A stretch of 64,000 bases of DNA from Patellifolia procumbens (taxonomy: Eukaryota > Streptophyta > Magnoliopsida > Caryophyllales > Amaranthaceae). Made by a program: the position numbers and the translations under genes. The notes beneath the pieces are model-generated. The model ran no database searches, was not told where the DNA came from, and saw only the letters and a program-made list of their open reading frames with translations. Each line of letters starts with the position of its first letter. The stretch's first letter is position 1. Of the stretch, positions 10,233-20,049 are shown piece after piece. The stretch lies in assembly GCA_947645195.1 (NCBI GenBank), contig CANSGD010001495.1, positions 124,001 to 188,000 of the forward strand, written 5' to 3'.

Positions 10233-11897
10233 CTAGGTAGATGAATCAAGTGGGGAGGAATCAAAGCGGATTTCCTCCACACAACCAACAAAGGCACCTT
10301 CATGGTACAGCTTCAGACGCTGTCCATTTGCCTTAAACTTCTCTCCTTTGTGGTTGGCAACCTCGATGGCACCATGTGCCTTCACTTCTGTCACCTCGAA
10401 TGGTCCAGACCATCGAGATTTGAGCTTTCCAAGAAACAGTCTCAACCTGGAATTGAACAATAGGACCTTGTCGCCAACCTTGAATTCTCTTTTTCCTATC
10501 ATCTTATCATGCAACTTCTTCGTTTGCTCTTTATAGAGCCTGTGATTTTCATAAGCATCCAAACGGAGCTCATCTAACTCATTGAGTTGAAGAAGTCGTA
10601 CTTCACCTGCAGCTGTCAAATCAAGGTTAATCTCTTTGACCGCCCACGCAGAAAGATACTCCATCTCAACTGGTAAGTGACAAGCCTTGCCATAAACCAG
10701 TCGATAGGGTGTGGTACCCAAAGGAGTCTTAAAAGCAGTGCGGAGCGCCCAAAGAGTATCATCACGTTTCAATGACCAATCCTTTCTAGCTTTAGTGACC
10801 ACTTTTTCAAGGATTCTCTTAATTTGCCTATTAGATACTTCTACTTGGCCACTGGTTTGAGGGTGATAGGCAAGTCCGACTTTGTGGGTGACTCCATGTT
10901 TTGTCAATAGGGTCTTGAAGGTGCTCTTATGAAAGTGAGAGCCACCATCACTAATTACAACACGGGGGACACCAAAACGGGGAAAGATTATCTTTTTAAA
11001 CATCTTCATCACAACCTTAGAATCATTGGTTGGTGATGCTATAGCTTCTACCCATTTAGTCACATAGTCTACGGCCACTAGAATATACCTATTCCCACAA
11101 GAGGTAGGAAAGGGTCCCATAAAATCAATCCCCCAAACATCAAAATGTTCGACCTCTAAAATCCCACTCTGTGGCATCTCTTGCCTTTTTGAAATATTAC
11201 CCGTCCTTTGACAAGCATCACAAGATAAACAAAAGGCACGGGCATCTTTGAAAATCGAAGGCCAATAGAAACCACTATGTAAGACTCTAAAACCAGTAGC
11301 TTGGGAACCGAGATGACCACTAGAAGGCATACTATGACAATGTAGCAAAACACCCTCTATTTCCCAATCAGGAATGCAACGACGAAACATCCCGTCGGAG
11401 CACTTCTTATATAGGAAAGGATCCTCCCAAAAATACATTCTAGCATCATGATAAAACTTTTTGCGCTGCTGATATGTAAGATTGGGAGGATGAGAACCAC
11501 TAACACAGAAGTTAGCAAAATCAGCATACCAAGGAGTTTTAGAGGACACAGAAAACAAATGATCATCAGGAAAAGAGTCATCTATAGGAGGGTCAGAAGG
11601 GGATCCAAACCTCAACCTAGAAAGGTGGTCGGCGACCACATTCTCAGCGCCCTTCTTATCTTTGATTTCCAAGTCGAATTCTTGCAGCAAAAGAATCCAC
11701 CTGATGAGCCTAGGTTTGGCCTCCTTCTTAGCCATCAAGTACTTCAAAGCAGCATAATCAGTGTGTACTATAACCTTCGAACCTATAAGATAGGTTCGAA
11801 ACTTATCCAATGCATAGACTATGGCTAGCAACTCCTTTTCTGTCGTAGCATAATTAACCTGGGCTGGATCCAAGGTTTTGCTAGCATAGTGAATCAC
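10233..11897 (-). CDS. pol: Athila pol, C-terminal part: RNase H and integrase
   Basis: RNase H (HTDYAALKYL, then ENVVADHLSRL), the HHCC zinc finger of integrase (H-x-H near residue 185, CLSCDAC near 225), and the DDE core: Asp in WGIDFMGP, Asp in VISDGGSHF, Glu in GQVEVSNRQIK. A C-terminal tail with FKVGDKVLLFNSRLRLFLGKLKSRWSGPF follows, typical of Gypsy integrases. All three catalytic residues are present. It belongs to the same polyprotein as 11908-13809, from which it is separated by one extra base in the C run 11933-11937 within the RNase H start. It joins cDNA to host DNA after reverse transcription. Confidence 0.93.
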   Translation of the reverse strand: MIHYASKTLDPAQVNYATTEKELLAIVYALDKFRTYLIGSKVIVHTDYAALKYLMAKKEAKPRLIRWILLLQEFDLEIKDKKGAENVVADHLSRLRFGSPSDPPIDDSFPDDHLFSVSSKTPWYADFANFCVSGSHPPNLTYQQRKKFYHDARMYFWEDPFLYKKCSDGMFRRCIPDWEIEGVLLHCHSMPSSGHLGSQATGFRVLHSGFYWPSIFKDARAFCLSCDACQRTGNISKRQEMPQSGILEVEHFDVWGIDFMGPFPTSCGNRYILVAVDYVTKWVEAIASPTNDSKVVMKMFKKIIFPRFGVPRVVISDGGSHFHKSTFKTLLTKHGVTHKVGLAYHPQTSGQVEVSNRQIKRILEKVVTKARKDWSLKRDDTLWALRTAFKTPLGTTPYRLVYGKACHLPVEMEYLSAWAVKEINLDLTAAGEVRLLQLNELDELRLDAYENHRLYKEQTKKLHDKMIGKREFKVGDKVLLFNSRLRLFLGKLKSRWSGPFEVTEVKAHGAIEVANHKGEKFKANGQRLKLYHEGAFVGCVEEIRFDSSPLDSST

Positions 11898-11907
11898 ATG
11901 GAGTAGC

Positions 11908-13809
11908 TTATCCTTCCGCTGACCAAGTACTGCCCCCTATCGCATAATCACTAGCATCACACATGATCTCGAAAGGGAGATCCCAATCTGGAGGTTGTAT
12001 AATAGGAGCAGTGATCAAAGCTTTCTTTATCCTGTCAAAAGACTCCAAACACTCATCAGTAAAATCGAACGTGGCACCCTTTAGTAACAATTGAGTGAGG
12101 GGTTTCACAATTTTTGAAAAGTCTTTGATAAATCTGCGATAAAACCCCGCATGACCAAGAAAACTCCTCACTCCTTTGACATTCATTGGAGGGGGAAGTT
12201 TCTCAATCACCTCAATCTTTGCTCTATCCACTTGGATGCCACGCTCAGAAATCAAGTGACCTAAAACGACACCTTCATTCACCATGAAGTGACATTTTTC
12301 CCAATTAAGCACGAGGTTTGCCTCAACACATCTTTTAAGCACTTTGGACAAATTATGCAGGCAAACATCAAAATCAGAACCATAGACACTGAAATCATCC
12401 ATAAACACTTCCATGATATTTTCAATAAAATCAGAGAATATGGCCATCATGCAGCGTTGGAAAGTAGCGGGAGCGTTACACAATCCAAATGGCATCCTAC
12501 GATATGCGAAGGTGCCATAAGGACATGTAAATGTAGTCTTTTCCTGGTCATCTGGATGGATGGGAATTTGGAAGAAACCAGAATATCCATCTAGATAACA
12601 GAAATAGCTATGTTTGGCTAGCCTTTCCAACATCTGATCAATAAAAGGGAGGGGAAAATGGTCCTTCAGGGTGGCATTATTAAGTCTACGATAATCAATG
12701 CACATACGCCACCCAGTCACAGTCCTAGTGGGAATTAAATCACCTTTCTCATTTTCAACGACAGTGGTCCCCCCCTTCTTGGGAACCACTTGCACAGGAC
12801 TGACCCACTTCGAATCAGCAATGGGATAAATGATCCCTGCATCTAACAGTTTCATGATCTCTTTCTTCACCACCTCTTGCATGTTAGGATTCAAACGTCT
12901 CTGAGGTTGAATGCAAGGGCGGTGATCCTCTTCAAGATTAATACGATGCATACAAAAATCAGGACTAATGCCCTTTAGATCATCAATACTATACCCAATA
13001 GCCTTCTTGTGGATACGAAGCACAGCAAGCAAGCTTTGCAATTGGCTATCTGTGAGTTTAGTACTGACAATCACAGGACATTCTTCCTTATCATCTAAAA
13101 ATGCATACTTCAAGTGAGAGGGAAGTGGTTTGAGTTCTACCTTAGTTACCTGAGGAGTAGAACTGGAGCATACACTTTCAAGTATCACAGTTTCCTGTTT
13201 CTGTTCAGCTCCATGACCCTCTAAATCAGCAAGACAGGCATCAACATCAGTATCAATGCCTAAGGAGTCACTCTCAGTCAATGCTACCTCCAATGGGTCA
13301 GCATCACGTATCTGCTGAAATGCAGACATCACAGCTTTGTCTACCACATCTATCCTGCAACACGATTCTTCAAGCATAGGAGACTTTATAGCATTGATTA
13401 GTTTAAAAGTGACAGTATCATCACCAACACTTAAAGTCAAAGATCCTGACTTGACATCAATAACAGCACCTGCAGTGCACAAAAATGGTCTGCCCAAAAT
13501 AATAGGAATTTGGGCATCCTCCTCCATATCCAGTACAACAAAATCCACAGGAATGTAAAACTTTCCCACCCTAACAGGGACGTCTTCTAAAACACCTAGA
13601 GGGTATTTTATAGAACGGTCAGCCATCTGCAAAGTAATTTGAGTGCACTTAAGTGCTCCCATATTCAGTTTATTACAGACATACAAAGGCATGACAGACA
13701 CAGATGCACCTAAATCACATAAAGCTTTATCAATAAAAAGTGCACCTACATGACAAGGGATGGAAAAGCTACCCGGATCTTTCAATTTTGGTGGGGATTT
13801 GTTTTGCAA
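11908..13809 (-). CDS. pol: Athila pol, N-terminal part: protease and reverse transcriptase
   Basis: The retropepsin motif (LCDLGASVSVMP) near residue 30 has D-L-G-A in place of D-T/S-G, as is usual in Athila. FYIPVDFVVLDM and PIILGRPFL follow as the flap and second loop. The RT has the fingers motif VVPKKGG, WRMCIDYRRLN, FFQIPIHPDDQEKTTF, the catalytic box FMDDFSVYG and RSFLGHAGFYRRFIKDFS, all in order and uninterrupted. The N terminus lacks its true start because of a 1-nt deletion at the T5 run 13865-13869 separating it from gag. The C terminus runs out of frame at 11933-11937. Confidence 0.93.
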   Translation of the reverse strand: MQNKSPPKLKDPGSFSIPCHVGALFIDKALCDLGASVSVMPLYVCNKLNMGALKCTQITLQMADRSIKYPLGVLEDVPVRVGKFYIPVDFVVLDMEEDAQIPIILGRPFLCTAGAVIDVKSGSLTLSVGDDTVTFKLINAIKSPMLEESCCRIDVVDKAVMSAFQQIRDADPLEVALTESDSLGIDTDVDACLADLEGHGAEQKQETVILESVCSSSTPQVTKVELKPLPSHLKYAFLDDKEECPVIVSTKLTDSQLQSLLAVLRIHKKAIGYSIDDLKGISPDFCMHRINLEEDHRPCIQPQRRLNPNMQEVVKKEIMKLLDAGIIYPIADSKWVSPVQVVPKKGGTTVVENEKGDLIPTRTVTGWRMCIDYRRLNNATLKDHFPLPFIDQMLERLAKHSYFCYLDGYSGFFQIPIHPDDQEKTTFTCPYGTFAYRRMPFGLCNAPATFQRCMMAIFSDFIENIMEVFMDDFSVYGSDFDVCLHNLSKVLKRCVEANLVLNWEKCHFMVNEGVVLGHLISERGIQVDRAKIEVIEKLPPPMNVKGVRSFLGHAGFYRRFIKDFSKIVKPLTQLLLKGATFDFTDECLESFDRIKKALITAPIIQPPDWDLPFEIMCDASDYAIGGSTWSAEG

Positions 13810-13844
13810 AACGGCACTACACTCTTCAGTGAGTGCGACTCTAT

Positions 13845-15710
13845 CTACCCCACCAAAATCCTTCTTTTTGTGATCATCTCCTTCAAAAACTTAGCATAGA
13901 CAGGCACTTGAGAAATTAGTTCAGTGAAAGGGACCGTTACCTCAAGGTTCTTGACCATAGCCAAGAACTTACTAAGTTGTTGATCCACTTTGGACTTTTG
14001 CATGCGATGAGGAAAAGGCAACCTTGGTGTAAAAGGTGTATCAGCAACCTTCTCCTTCTTCTTTTCTGCCTGTTCAGCTGTTTCAGACACTTCGACATCA
14101 GATGTCGAATTCTTCTCCAATTCCTTCTCTACTACCTCCTTCTCCTTGCTAGGGACAGTATCATCATCAACGGGCATAGGAGGAGCAGTATAAGCAGTGC
14201 CACTACGAAGAGTAACGGCATTCGCTTGCTCCCTATGTATAGGTTGCCCCGGCAACTGTCCCTGCTGCCTCTGAGCATTAGTTTCTGCCAACTGAGCAAT
14301 CTGAGTCTCGAGAAGTTTTATGTTCTTCTCTTGGGATTTCTGTGTTTCCTCATTGGCTTTCTGCATAGCCAACAACTGTCGCTCTTGAGTTTTCTGTGCC
14401 TCCTCATTTGTCTTTTGCATAGACAATACTAGTTTCATTAGTTCAGAAGTGCTAGGCTCTTGTGAGGTTGCATTTTGTGGTGCTTGCTGATAATTTTGAT
14501 GGGCAGGTCTTTGGAAACCAGGGGGATTGTGAGAATTCCCTTGGTTGTGGTAGTAGTTGGGTTTTGGGTTGTTATGTGAAGGTTGATAGGAATTTTGTGG
14601 GGGATGGTAGGAATTTTGTGGCTGTGGGTTCTGAATGTTGTTACTTCTATAGGAAAGAAGTGGGTTGTCTTTCCAACCAGGATTGAATGTGTTGGAGTAG
14701 GGGTTGTTAGGTTGTCTTTGCTGAAAAGCATTAGCCTGCTCCATCTGATTCTGACTGAACTGACAATCATGGCTGAAATGACCCTGAATACCACGCACCT
14801 CGCAGTAAGAAGAGGTGATGGGTGCAACTGCTGACATGGCGTTGATGCTCATAGGCGGAGGTGTTGAACTAGAGGACTTCATTAGCTGCTGAGTGAGTTG
14901 TGCCATCTGAGATGTAAGCATTGAAATAGCATCAACTTCAAGTACCTTCTTAGTCACACTCCTAGATGATGAATGGTCATTGGCTGCAAGATTTGCTAGG
15001 AAGTCATAACCCTCATCAACTGCCTTGTCTAAAAAGACTCCTCCTGCAGACGAATCAACAGTACTCTTCGTCTGAGGCTGCAGACCATTATAAAAAGTCT
15101 GCGTCAGAAACCACTTGTCCATATTATGATGTGGACATTCCCTCTGTAGGTCTCTGAATCTAGTCCACGCTTCCCTCAATGTCTCATCTAGCTCTTGGGA
15201 AAACGTAGCCAACTTGTTCCTGATTTCTGCTGTTTTTGTGGGAGGGTAATACTCATGTAGAAATGCAGCAGAAATCGCCGGCCATTCTGTCTCAGTGATA
15301 TCGCTGAACCACCTCTGAGCCTTGTCTCTGAGTGAGAACTCAAATAACATAACCTTCAGCTGCTCAGGTGTGACTCCTTGATGTTTAACAGTCCTACAGA
15401 GTTGTTGGAATCTCTGCAGATGGTTGGCCGGATCTTCAGAAGGATGCCCACTAAACTGATTCTGCTGCACCATATTAATTAGTGCAGGTTTGATTTCAAA
15501 ATTGTTCGCAGCAATAGTGGGCATCGGTGGACCTGTGGGTATGCCTTCAGGATTAGGCACCCCATAAGATTTCAGTGACTTCGCCATTGGTAATGTAGAA
15601 ATCTCTGAAACTGGCTTCTCTTGGTCAAATTCTGCTCTAAGATCCCGAAGTATTGCTTCTGTGTCAGGATCTCCAGGAATAATGTGAGTTTTCTTTCGAT
15701 ACCTGGACAT
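13845..15710 (-). CDS. gag: Athila gag
   Basis: A ~620-residue structural polyprotein. ATG 15710 is the first ATG after the PBS leader and gives MSRYRKKTHIIPGDPD. The Retrotrans_gag domain spans roughly residues 60-230 (ANHLQRFQQLC, QLKVMLFEFSLRDKAQRWF, AFLHEYYPP, FYNGL). One degenerate zinc-knuckle-like segment (CEVRGIQGHFSHDC, first Cys pair incomplete) lies near residue 307, followed by a Gln/Asn/Pro-rich stretch and a coiled coil of repeated MQKxNEExQKxQE units (~430-480). The C terminus leads into protease but shifts frame at 13865-13869. The homologue at 41181-43598 reads through this junction, which supports the indel explanation. Confidence 0.93.
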   Translation of the reverse strand: MSRYRKKTHIIPGDPDTEAILRDLRAEFDQEKPVSEISTLPMAKSLKSYGVPNPEGIPTGPPMPTIAANNFEIKPALINMVQQNQFSGHPSEDPANHLQRFQQLCRTVKHQGVTPEQLKVMLFEFSLRDKAQRWFSDITETEWPAISAAFLHEYYPPTKTAEIRNKLATFSQELDETLREAWTRFRDLQRECPHHNMDKWFLTQTFYNGLQPQTKSTVDSSAGGVFLDKAVDEGYDFLANLAANDHSSSRSVTKKVLEVDAISMLTSQMAQLTQQLMKSSSSTPPPMSINAMSAVAPITSSYCEVRGIQGHFSHDCQFSQNQMEQANAFQQRQPNNPYSNTFNPGWKDNPLLSYRSNNIQNPQPQNSYHPPQNSYQPSHNNPKPNYYHNQGNSHNPPGFQRPAHQNYQQAPQNATSQEPSTSELMKLVLSMQKTNEEAQKTQERQLLAMQKANEETQKSQEKNIKLLETQIAQLAETNAQRQQGQLPGQPIHREQANAVTLRSGTAYTAPPMPVDDDTVPSKEKEVVEKELEKNSTSDVEVSETAEQAEKKKEKVADTPFTPRLPFPHRMQKSKVDQQLSKFLAMVKNLEVTVPFTELISQVPVYAKFLKEMITKRRILVG

Positions 15711-15743
15711 ATAAGAGAAAACGACAAGATAACCGTAAGAACG

Positions 15744-15775
15744 GCCTCGATTGGAACGGGAGGTTCCAATGAGGC
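15744..15775 (-). other. Leader stem-loop downstream of the PBS
   Basis: On minus, GCCTC and TTGGAAC pair with GTTCCAA and GAGGC around a five-base CTCCC loop, with a small internal loop. It lies about 50 bases 3' of the PBS and just upstream of the gag ATG. A related element has a stem at the same place with different pairing bases (41114-41150). Confidence 0.6.
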
Positions 15776-15824
15776 AAAGAGAAGTACGCTAATTAATCGA
15801 ATAAAAACTAGAAAACTAGCCGTC

Positions 15825-15842
15825 TCCCCGGCAACGGCGCCA
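15825..15842 (-). other. Primer binding site, tRNA-Asp type
   Basis: TGGCGCCGTTGCCGGGGA on minus, five bases inside the LTR. This is the classic Athila/Tat PBS complementary to tRNA-Asp. Confidence 0.95.
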
Positions 15843-15847
15843 AAATT

Positions 15848-17424
15848 TGATAGGTTTTAGTCGTGTCACCTGATCAAAAATAAACCTACGGTCCTCTAAC
15901 TAAGGTAGTCAGTGGTAGCAGGGTCGAATCCGCAGGGAGAAAGAGTTTCTATATTAATATTCAATTAACTAACTACTTCAGATGAAAATATGGAGAATTA
16001 ACTGAACTAATGAGTAAGCTAGATAATACGAATTAAGTCGAGGATTTAACTATGGAATAAAAGCCTAGGGTATTAGGTCGGTCCACCATGCTTATACCAA
16101 TCAAATAGGGTCAACTACTATTAAAACCTAAGTCAAGAGTCGGGGGATTAGAGCCTATGTTGAGCTATGGTTAAGACTCAACGCTCATAGTTCAACATAC
16201 GCCGCATGTTCACTAACGTAATCAGAACTACTGATGTGTCCTAGGCCTCTAGTCGTAAGACGGATCTGTGCAAACAACTATTAACCACAAGCAATCAATG
16301 AAATTGGCCACTAACATTAATCACTAATTAAGAACAAACCACACCACAATCACTCTAATCAAGCCCTAGAAATCAATAGAAGTCTAAATAGCAATCATGG
16401 TATAGACATGGCTTCCCTATCTAACACCCTAGAAAGAGAACTACTCAGACATGATCAAATTGACAACAACAAAACTAATTGAAAACCCTGATAATTGCAT
16501 CATGAACTAATTGAGAAATAAGCAATTGAACTAAAGTAATTGAGATAAAGGAATAAAGCAATAAGCAAGACGATTACCAAATTGACGGAAAGCGGAAACT
16601 TTTATTGAATTGAAATTGTACTTGAATCTCTTCTACAATCCAAAGCAATGATAAACTAGGCTAAGAGCTCTCTAAGTGTTTAACAATCTGAAAGATACCA
16701 ATAAAAATAACCTAAAAAGTATTTATAGGTCCTAAGAAAACAATAAGATAGAGTGGGGAAAATAACGAAAATCGCATCCCCGTGTCCTCCACCCGATCGG
16801 GCAAAAAGCCGCCCGATCGGGCCTGGGAACAAGTCTCCAGCAGCAACAAAATAGGCTTCACCCGATTGGATCGGGCAGATTCCACCCGATCGGGGCCGCA
16901 ACCCCAGCACCCGATCGGGCAATACCACCCGATGCCATCGGGTGGATGTCTTCTTCAGCTCTCAGAAAAACAGCAAGAATGGCTAAGTATTGCTCCGCCC
17001 GATCACTTCGGGCAAGGCCGCCCGATCACTTCGGGCAAGGCCGCCCGATCGGGCGGGAAACCTTAACTTCAGATTCTTCACTCGTACCCGATAGGGCAGT
17101 TGTTGCCCGACCCGATCGGGCGAGTCTTCATCTTGCCTTGCTTTGCTTGGCTTCAGACGCCAAGTCTTTGCACACTTACTTCTTCATAATGGGGTCCAAA
17201 TACCACCTCGAGACCTCAAAGATGACTCATAACTTCCCGCTATAGCGTGGTGCTCAAAACATCAAGTAAATAGGGAGTTTTTCCCTAAAACCTGCAAAAT
17301 GATATAGAACACACAAACCACAACTATATCGAAATAGTTAGCATAAATAGCTCCTAAGAGCATCAATATAGCACAATTTAGCTTGTAAAGAAAGGGAAAA
17401 ACTCTATAAGATATCGATGTATCA
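15848..17424 (-). repeat. 5' LTR of the minus-strand Athila element
   Basis: Nearly identical to 4473-6035. TATA box on minus at 16719-16727. Palindrome array at 16789-17130 with two instead of three copies of the 23-bp CCCGATCACTTCGGG unit. Confidence 0.95.
16789..17130. repeat. CCCGATCGGG palindrome array in the 5' LTR
   Basis: Same array as at 5378-5730, with six perfect CCCGATCGGG copies, ending about 65 bases before the TATA box on the minus strand. Confidence 0.9.
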
Positions 17425-18261
17425 ATAAGTGGTTTCAAATTGAAACACCTAAGATCTTACCATGGTACGGAGTTTGAAAACTCCAAGTTTGATGATTTTT
17501 GCAGTAATGAAGCATTAGATCACAACTTCTCTGCTCCAAGGACACCACAACAAAATGGTGTAGTTGAAAGAAAGAACCGGACTCTAGAGGATATGGCTAG
17601 AACAATGCTTATATCAAGCAATTTTCCAAAGAATTTTTGGGCAGAAGCTGTGAACACTGCACGTTACATCATCAACAGGGTCATGCTAAGACCCATCACC
17701 AAGAAAACTCCTTATGAACTGTTCAAAGGAAGAAAACCAAATATCTCTTACTTTAGAGTCTTTGGATGTAGATGTTTTGTACACAACAATGGTAAAAACA
17801 ATTTAGGCAAATTTGATGCTAGAAGTGATGAAGCTGTCTTTATAGGATATGCTTTAAAGAGTAAAGAATACAAAGTTTATAATAAGAGAACAATGTGCGT
17901 AGAGGAAACTGTCCATATTATCTTTGATGAAACTGACTCATTGCAGGAACCATGTTATGAAAATGATTTTGAAATTGGACTAACTCATCGTCAAGAGACT
18001 GACAATCTTGAGGAGGAACAGACTCCTGCAGGAACAATTAAGAAACATATTCCTGAAAATGAACTAACGGTTCCTGAGCCTGTTCCTCACGAGGAACTGG
18101 TAAATGAAGGAACAATAGATGCAGGAATACAGGCAGAAGAAACTCACACAGAGAATGAACAGGAACAAACTGAAGAACCTCAAGTTGAAGAACAGGAACA
18201 AGAAGATTTGAACCAAGATCTTGGAGGCCCCAAAAGTCACATCCCTAGAGCTGATCATTAG
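17425..18261 (+). pseudogene. pol: Sirevirus integrase, C-terminal part
   Basis: Continues the integrase interrupted at 4472; one target duplication copy (ATAAG) is included at its start. The second catalytic Asp is replaced: RSYHGTEF where Copia integrases read RSDHG. The Glu is present (NGVVERKNRTLEDMARTML). The GKxP box (ELFKGRKPNISYFRVFGC) and an acidic Gln/Glu-rich linker towards RT follow. TAG 18259 ends the frame. The D-to-Y change alone would abolish strand transfer. Confidence 0.93.
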
Positions 18262-18306
18262 CGACATTGAGAAGGGAACTCAAACAAGATCTCAACTTAG
18301 AAACTG

Positions 18307-19863
18307 TTGTGGCTTTCAGCGTTCCTATCTATGATAGAACCTCGAGACCACAATGAAGCAATGCTAGAGTCTGACTGGATAAATGCCATGCAAGAGGAAC
18401 TAAATGAATTTCAGAGGAACAAGGTATGGCACTTGGAGCCCAAACCCAAGAATCAGAAGGTAATTGGGTTAAAGTGGGTCTTCAGGAACAAGTTAGATGA
18501 ACATGGCACTGTGATCAGAAACAAGGCCAGACTCGTAGCAAAAGGCTACAACCAACAAGAAGATATTGACTTTGATGAAACATTTGCTTCTGTAGCTAGA
18601 ATAGAAGCAATAAGAATTTTAGTATCATTTGCAGCTTTTATGGGATTTAGGTTGTACAAGATGGACGTTAAATGTGCATTTTTAAATGGATATCTATTGG
18701 AAGACGTCTATGTGGAACAACCTCCAGGATTTGAAAATCCTGATCTACCAAACCAGGTCTATAAGCTCGATAAAGCCTTATATGGGCTGAAACAAGCTCC
18801 TAGATCTTGGTATGAAAGACTTTCTAAATTCTTACTTGCTCATAATTTTGTTAGAGGCAAAGTTGATAGAACCTTGTTCCTTCAATCAAAAGGAACAGAC
18901 ATTTTAGTTGTACAAATTTATGTTGATGATATTATTTTTGGTGCTACTAATGATTCTCTGTGCAAAGGTTTTGCTGACTTAATGAGCAGTGAATTTGAAA
19001 TGAGCATGATGGGAGAGTTGAACTTCTTTCTTGGTTTGCAAATCAAGCAAACTGAAAGAGAAACAATGATCCATCAGCAAAAATACGTTAAGGAACTGCT
19101 AAAGAAATATGGACTGGAACAAGCTAAAACCAACCATACTCCTATAGGAACAGGAACAAGGTTGGATGAAGATCAAAACGGTAAATCAGTAGATCAGAAA
19201 TTATATAGAGGTATGATTGGATCTATTCTTTATTTAACTGCAAGTAGGCCTGATATTTCCTTCAGTGTTGGTCTATGTGCTAGGTTCCAATCAAATCCAA
19301 AGGAATCTCACTTGATAGCTGTCAAGAGGATCCTTAGGTATTTGAAAGGAAGTGACGATCTCTGTTTGTTCTATCCTCGTGGTGATACATTTGACCTAGT
19401 TAGCTACTCTGATGCTGACTATGCTGGAGATTTGATAAATCGAAAAAGTACCTCAGGAATTGCCCAGTTCCTAGGAACAAGCTTAGTTTCTTGGGGATCC
19501 AATAAACAACATACAGTTGCCTTGTCAATTGCTGAAGCTGAATATGTGGCTGCTGCTGCATGTTGTTCCCAAGTCTTATGGATCAAGCAACAGGTACGTG
19601 ATTTTGGTATTAAGTTTAAATGTGTTCCAATCTTTTGTGATAATACCAGTGCCATATGCATATCCAAGGACCCAGTTCACCACTCAAGGGTCAAGCACAT
19701 TCACATCAGACACCACTTCTTGAAAGACTATGTTGAAAAGGGCTTAGTCAAAGTTGAATTTTGCCCTACAGAAAATCAAATTGCTGACATTTTTACCACA
19801 CCATTATCTAGGGACAGATTTGAAAAGATCCACTTGGAACTAGGAATGATCAGAATTGTATAA
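18307..19863 (+). CDS. pol: Sirevirus reverse transcriptase and RNase H
   Basis: In the same frame as the integrase segment after several stops, so the apparent start is not a real initiation site. RVT_2 motifs run in order: WVFRNKLDEHG, ARLVAKGYNQQEDIDFDETF, YKMDVKCAFLNG, LYGLKQAPRSWYERL, and the catalytic YVDDIIFGAT at about 18921-18950. RNase H follows with YSDADYAGD, KSTSG, SIAEAEYVAAAACCSQVLWIK and the C-terminal VEFCPTENQIADIFT. The ~518 codons are uninterrupted, in contrast to the decayed gag. Confidence 0.95.
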   Translation: MWLSAFLSMIEPRDHNEAMLESDWINAMQEELNEFQRNKVWHLEPKPKNQKVIGLKWVFRNKLDEHGTVIRNKARLVAKGYNQQEDIDFDETFASVARIEAIRILVSFAAFMGFRLYKMDVKCAFLNGYLLEDVYVEQPPGFENPDLPNQVYKLDKALYGLKQAPRSWYERLSKFLLAHNFVRGKVDRTLFLQSKGTDILVVQIYVDDIIFGATNDSLCKGFADLMSSEFEMSMMGELNFFLGLQIKQTERETMIHQQKYVKELLKKYGLEQAKTNHTPIGTGTRLDEDQNGKSVDQKLYRGMIGSILYLTASRPDISFSVGLCARFQSNPKESHLIAVKRILRYLKGSDDLCLFYPRGDTFDLVSYSDADYAGDLINRKSTSGIAQFLGTSLVSWGSNKQHTVALSIAEAEYVAAAACCSQVLWIKQQVRDFGIKFKCVPIFCDNTSAICISKDPVHHSRVKHIHIRHHFLKDYVEKGLVKVEFCPTENQIADIFTTPLSRDRFEKIHLELGMIRIV

Positions 19864-20049
19864 AATGGCCTATAAAATTTGAATCCTATGTACTAGTCAT
19901 TTCTAAGAGTGTCCTGCAATCTTCATGAATTAAATTTCATACACCTAGGGTCATGTCTAAGGACTCACATTTGTCTTTAAATATTATCCTTATTGTCCAT
20001 GCACATATATAGAGTACGTAAATTAAAATTGCTTGTATAGTTTAAAAAG

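Larger units (their letters stand above)
4473..17424 (-). mobile_element. Full-length Athila-type Ty3/Gypsy element with ATHILA-family extra ORF
   Basis: Inserted in the Copia integrase with a perfect 5-bp target duplication ATAAG (4468-4472 and 17425-17429). Reading on the minus strand: 5' LTR 17424-15848, tRNA-Asp PBS, gag, protease-RT, RNase H-integrase, a palindrome array, a CT-rich leader, the ATHILA ORF, a ~1.6 kb noncoding tail, PPT and 3' LTR 6035-4473. The two LTRs differ by a handful of substitutions by eye, one ~31-bp deletion and one extra 23-bp repeat unit in the 3' LTR. Catalytic motifs of protease, RT and integrase are present. Each coding break found is a 1-nt indel at or next to a homopolymer. 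This is the youngest-looking element in the window. Confidence 0.95.
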
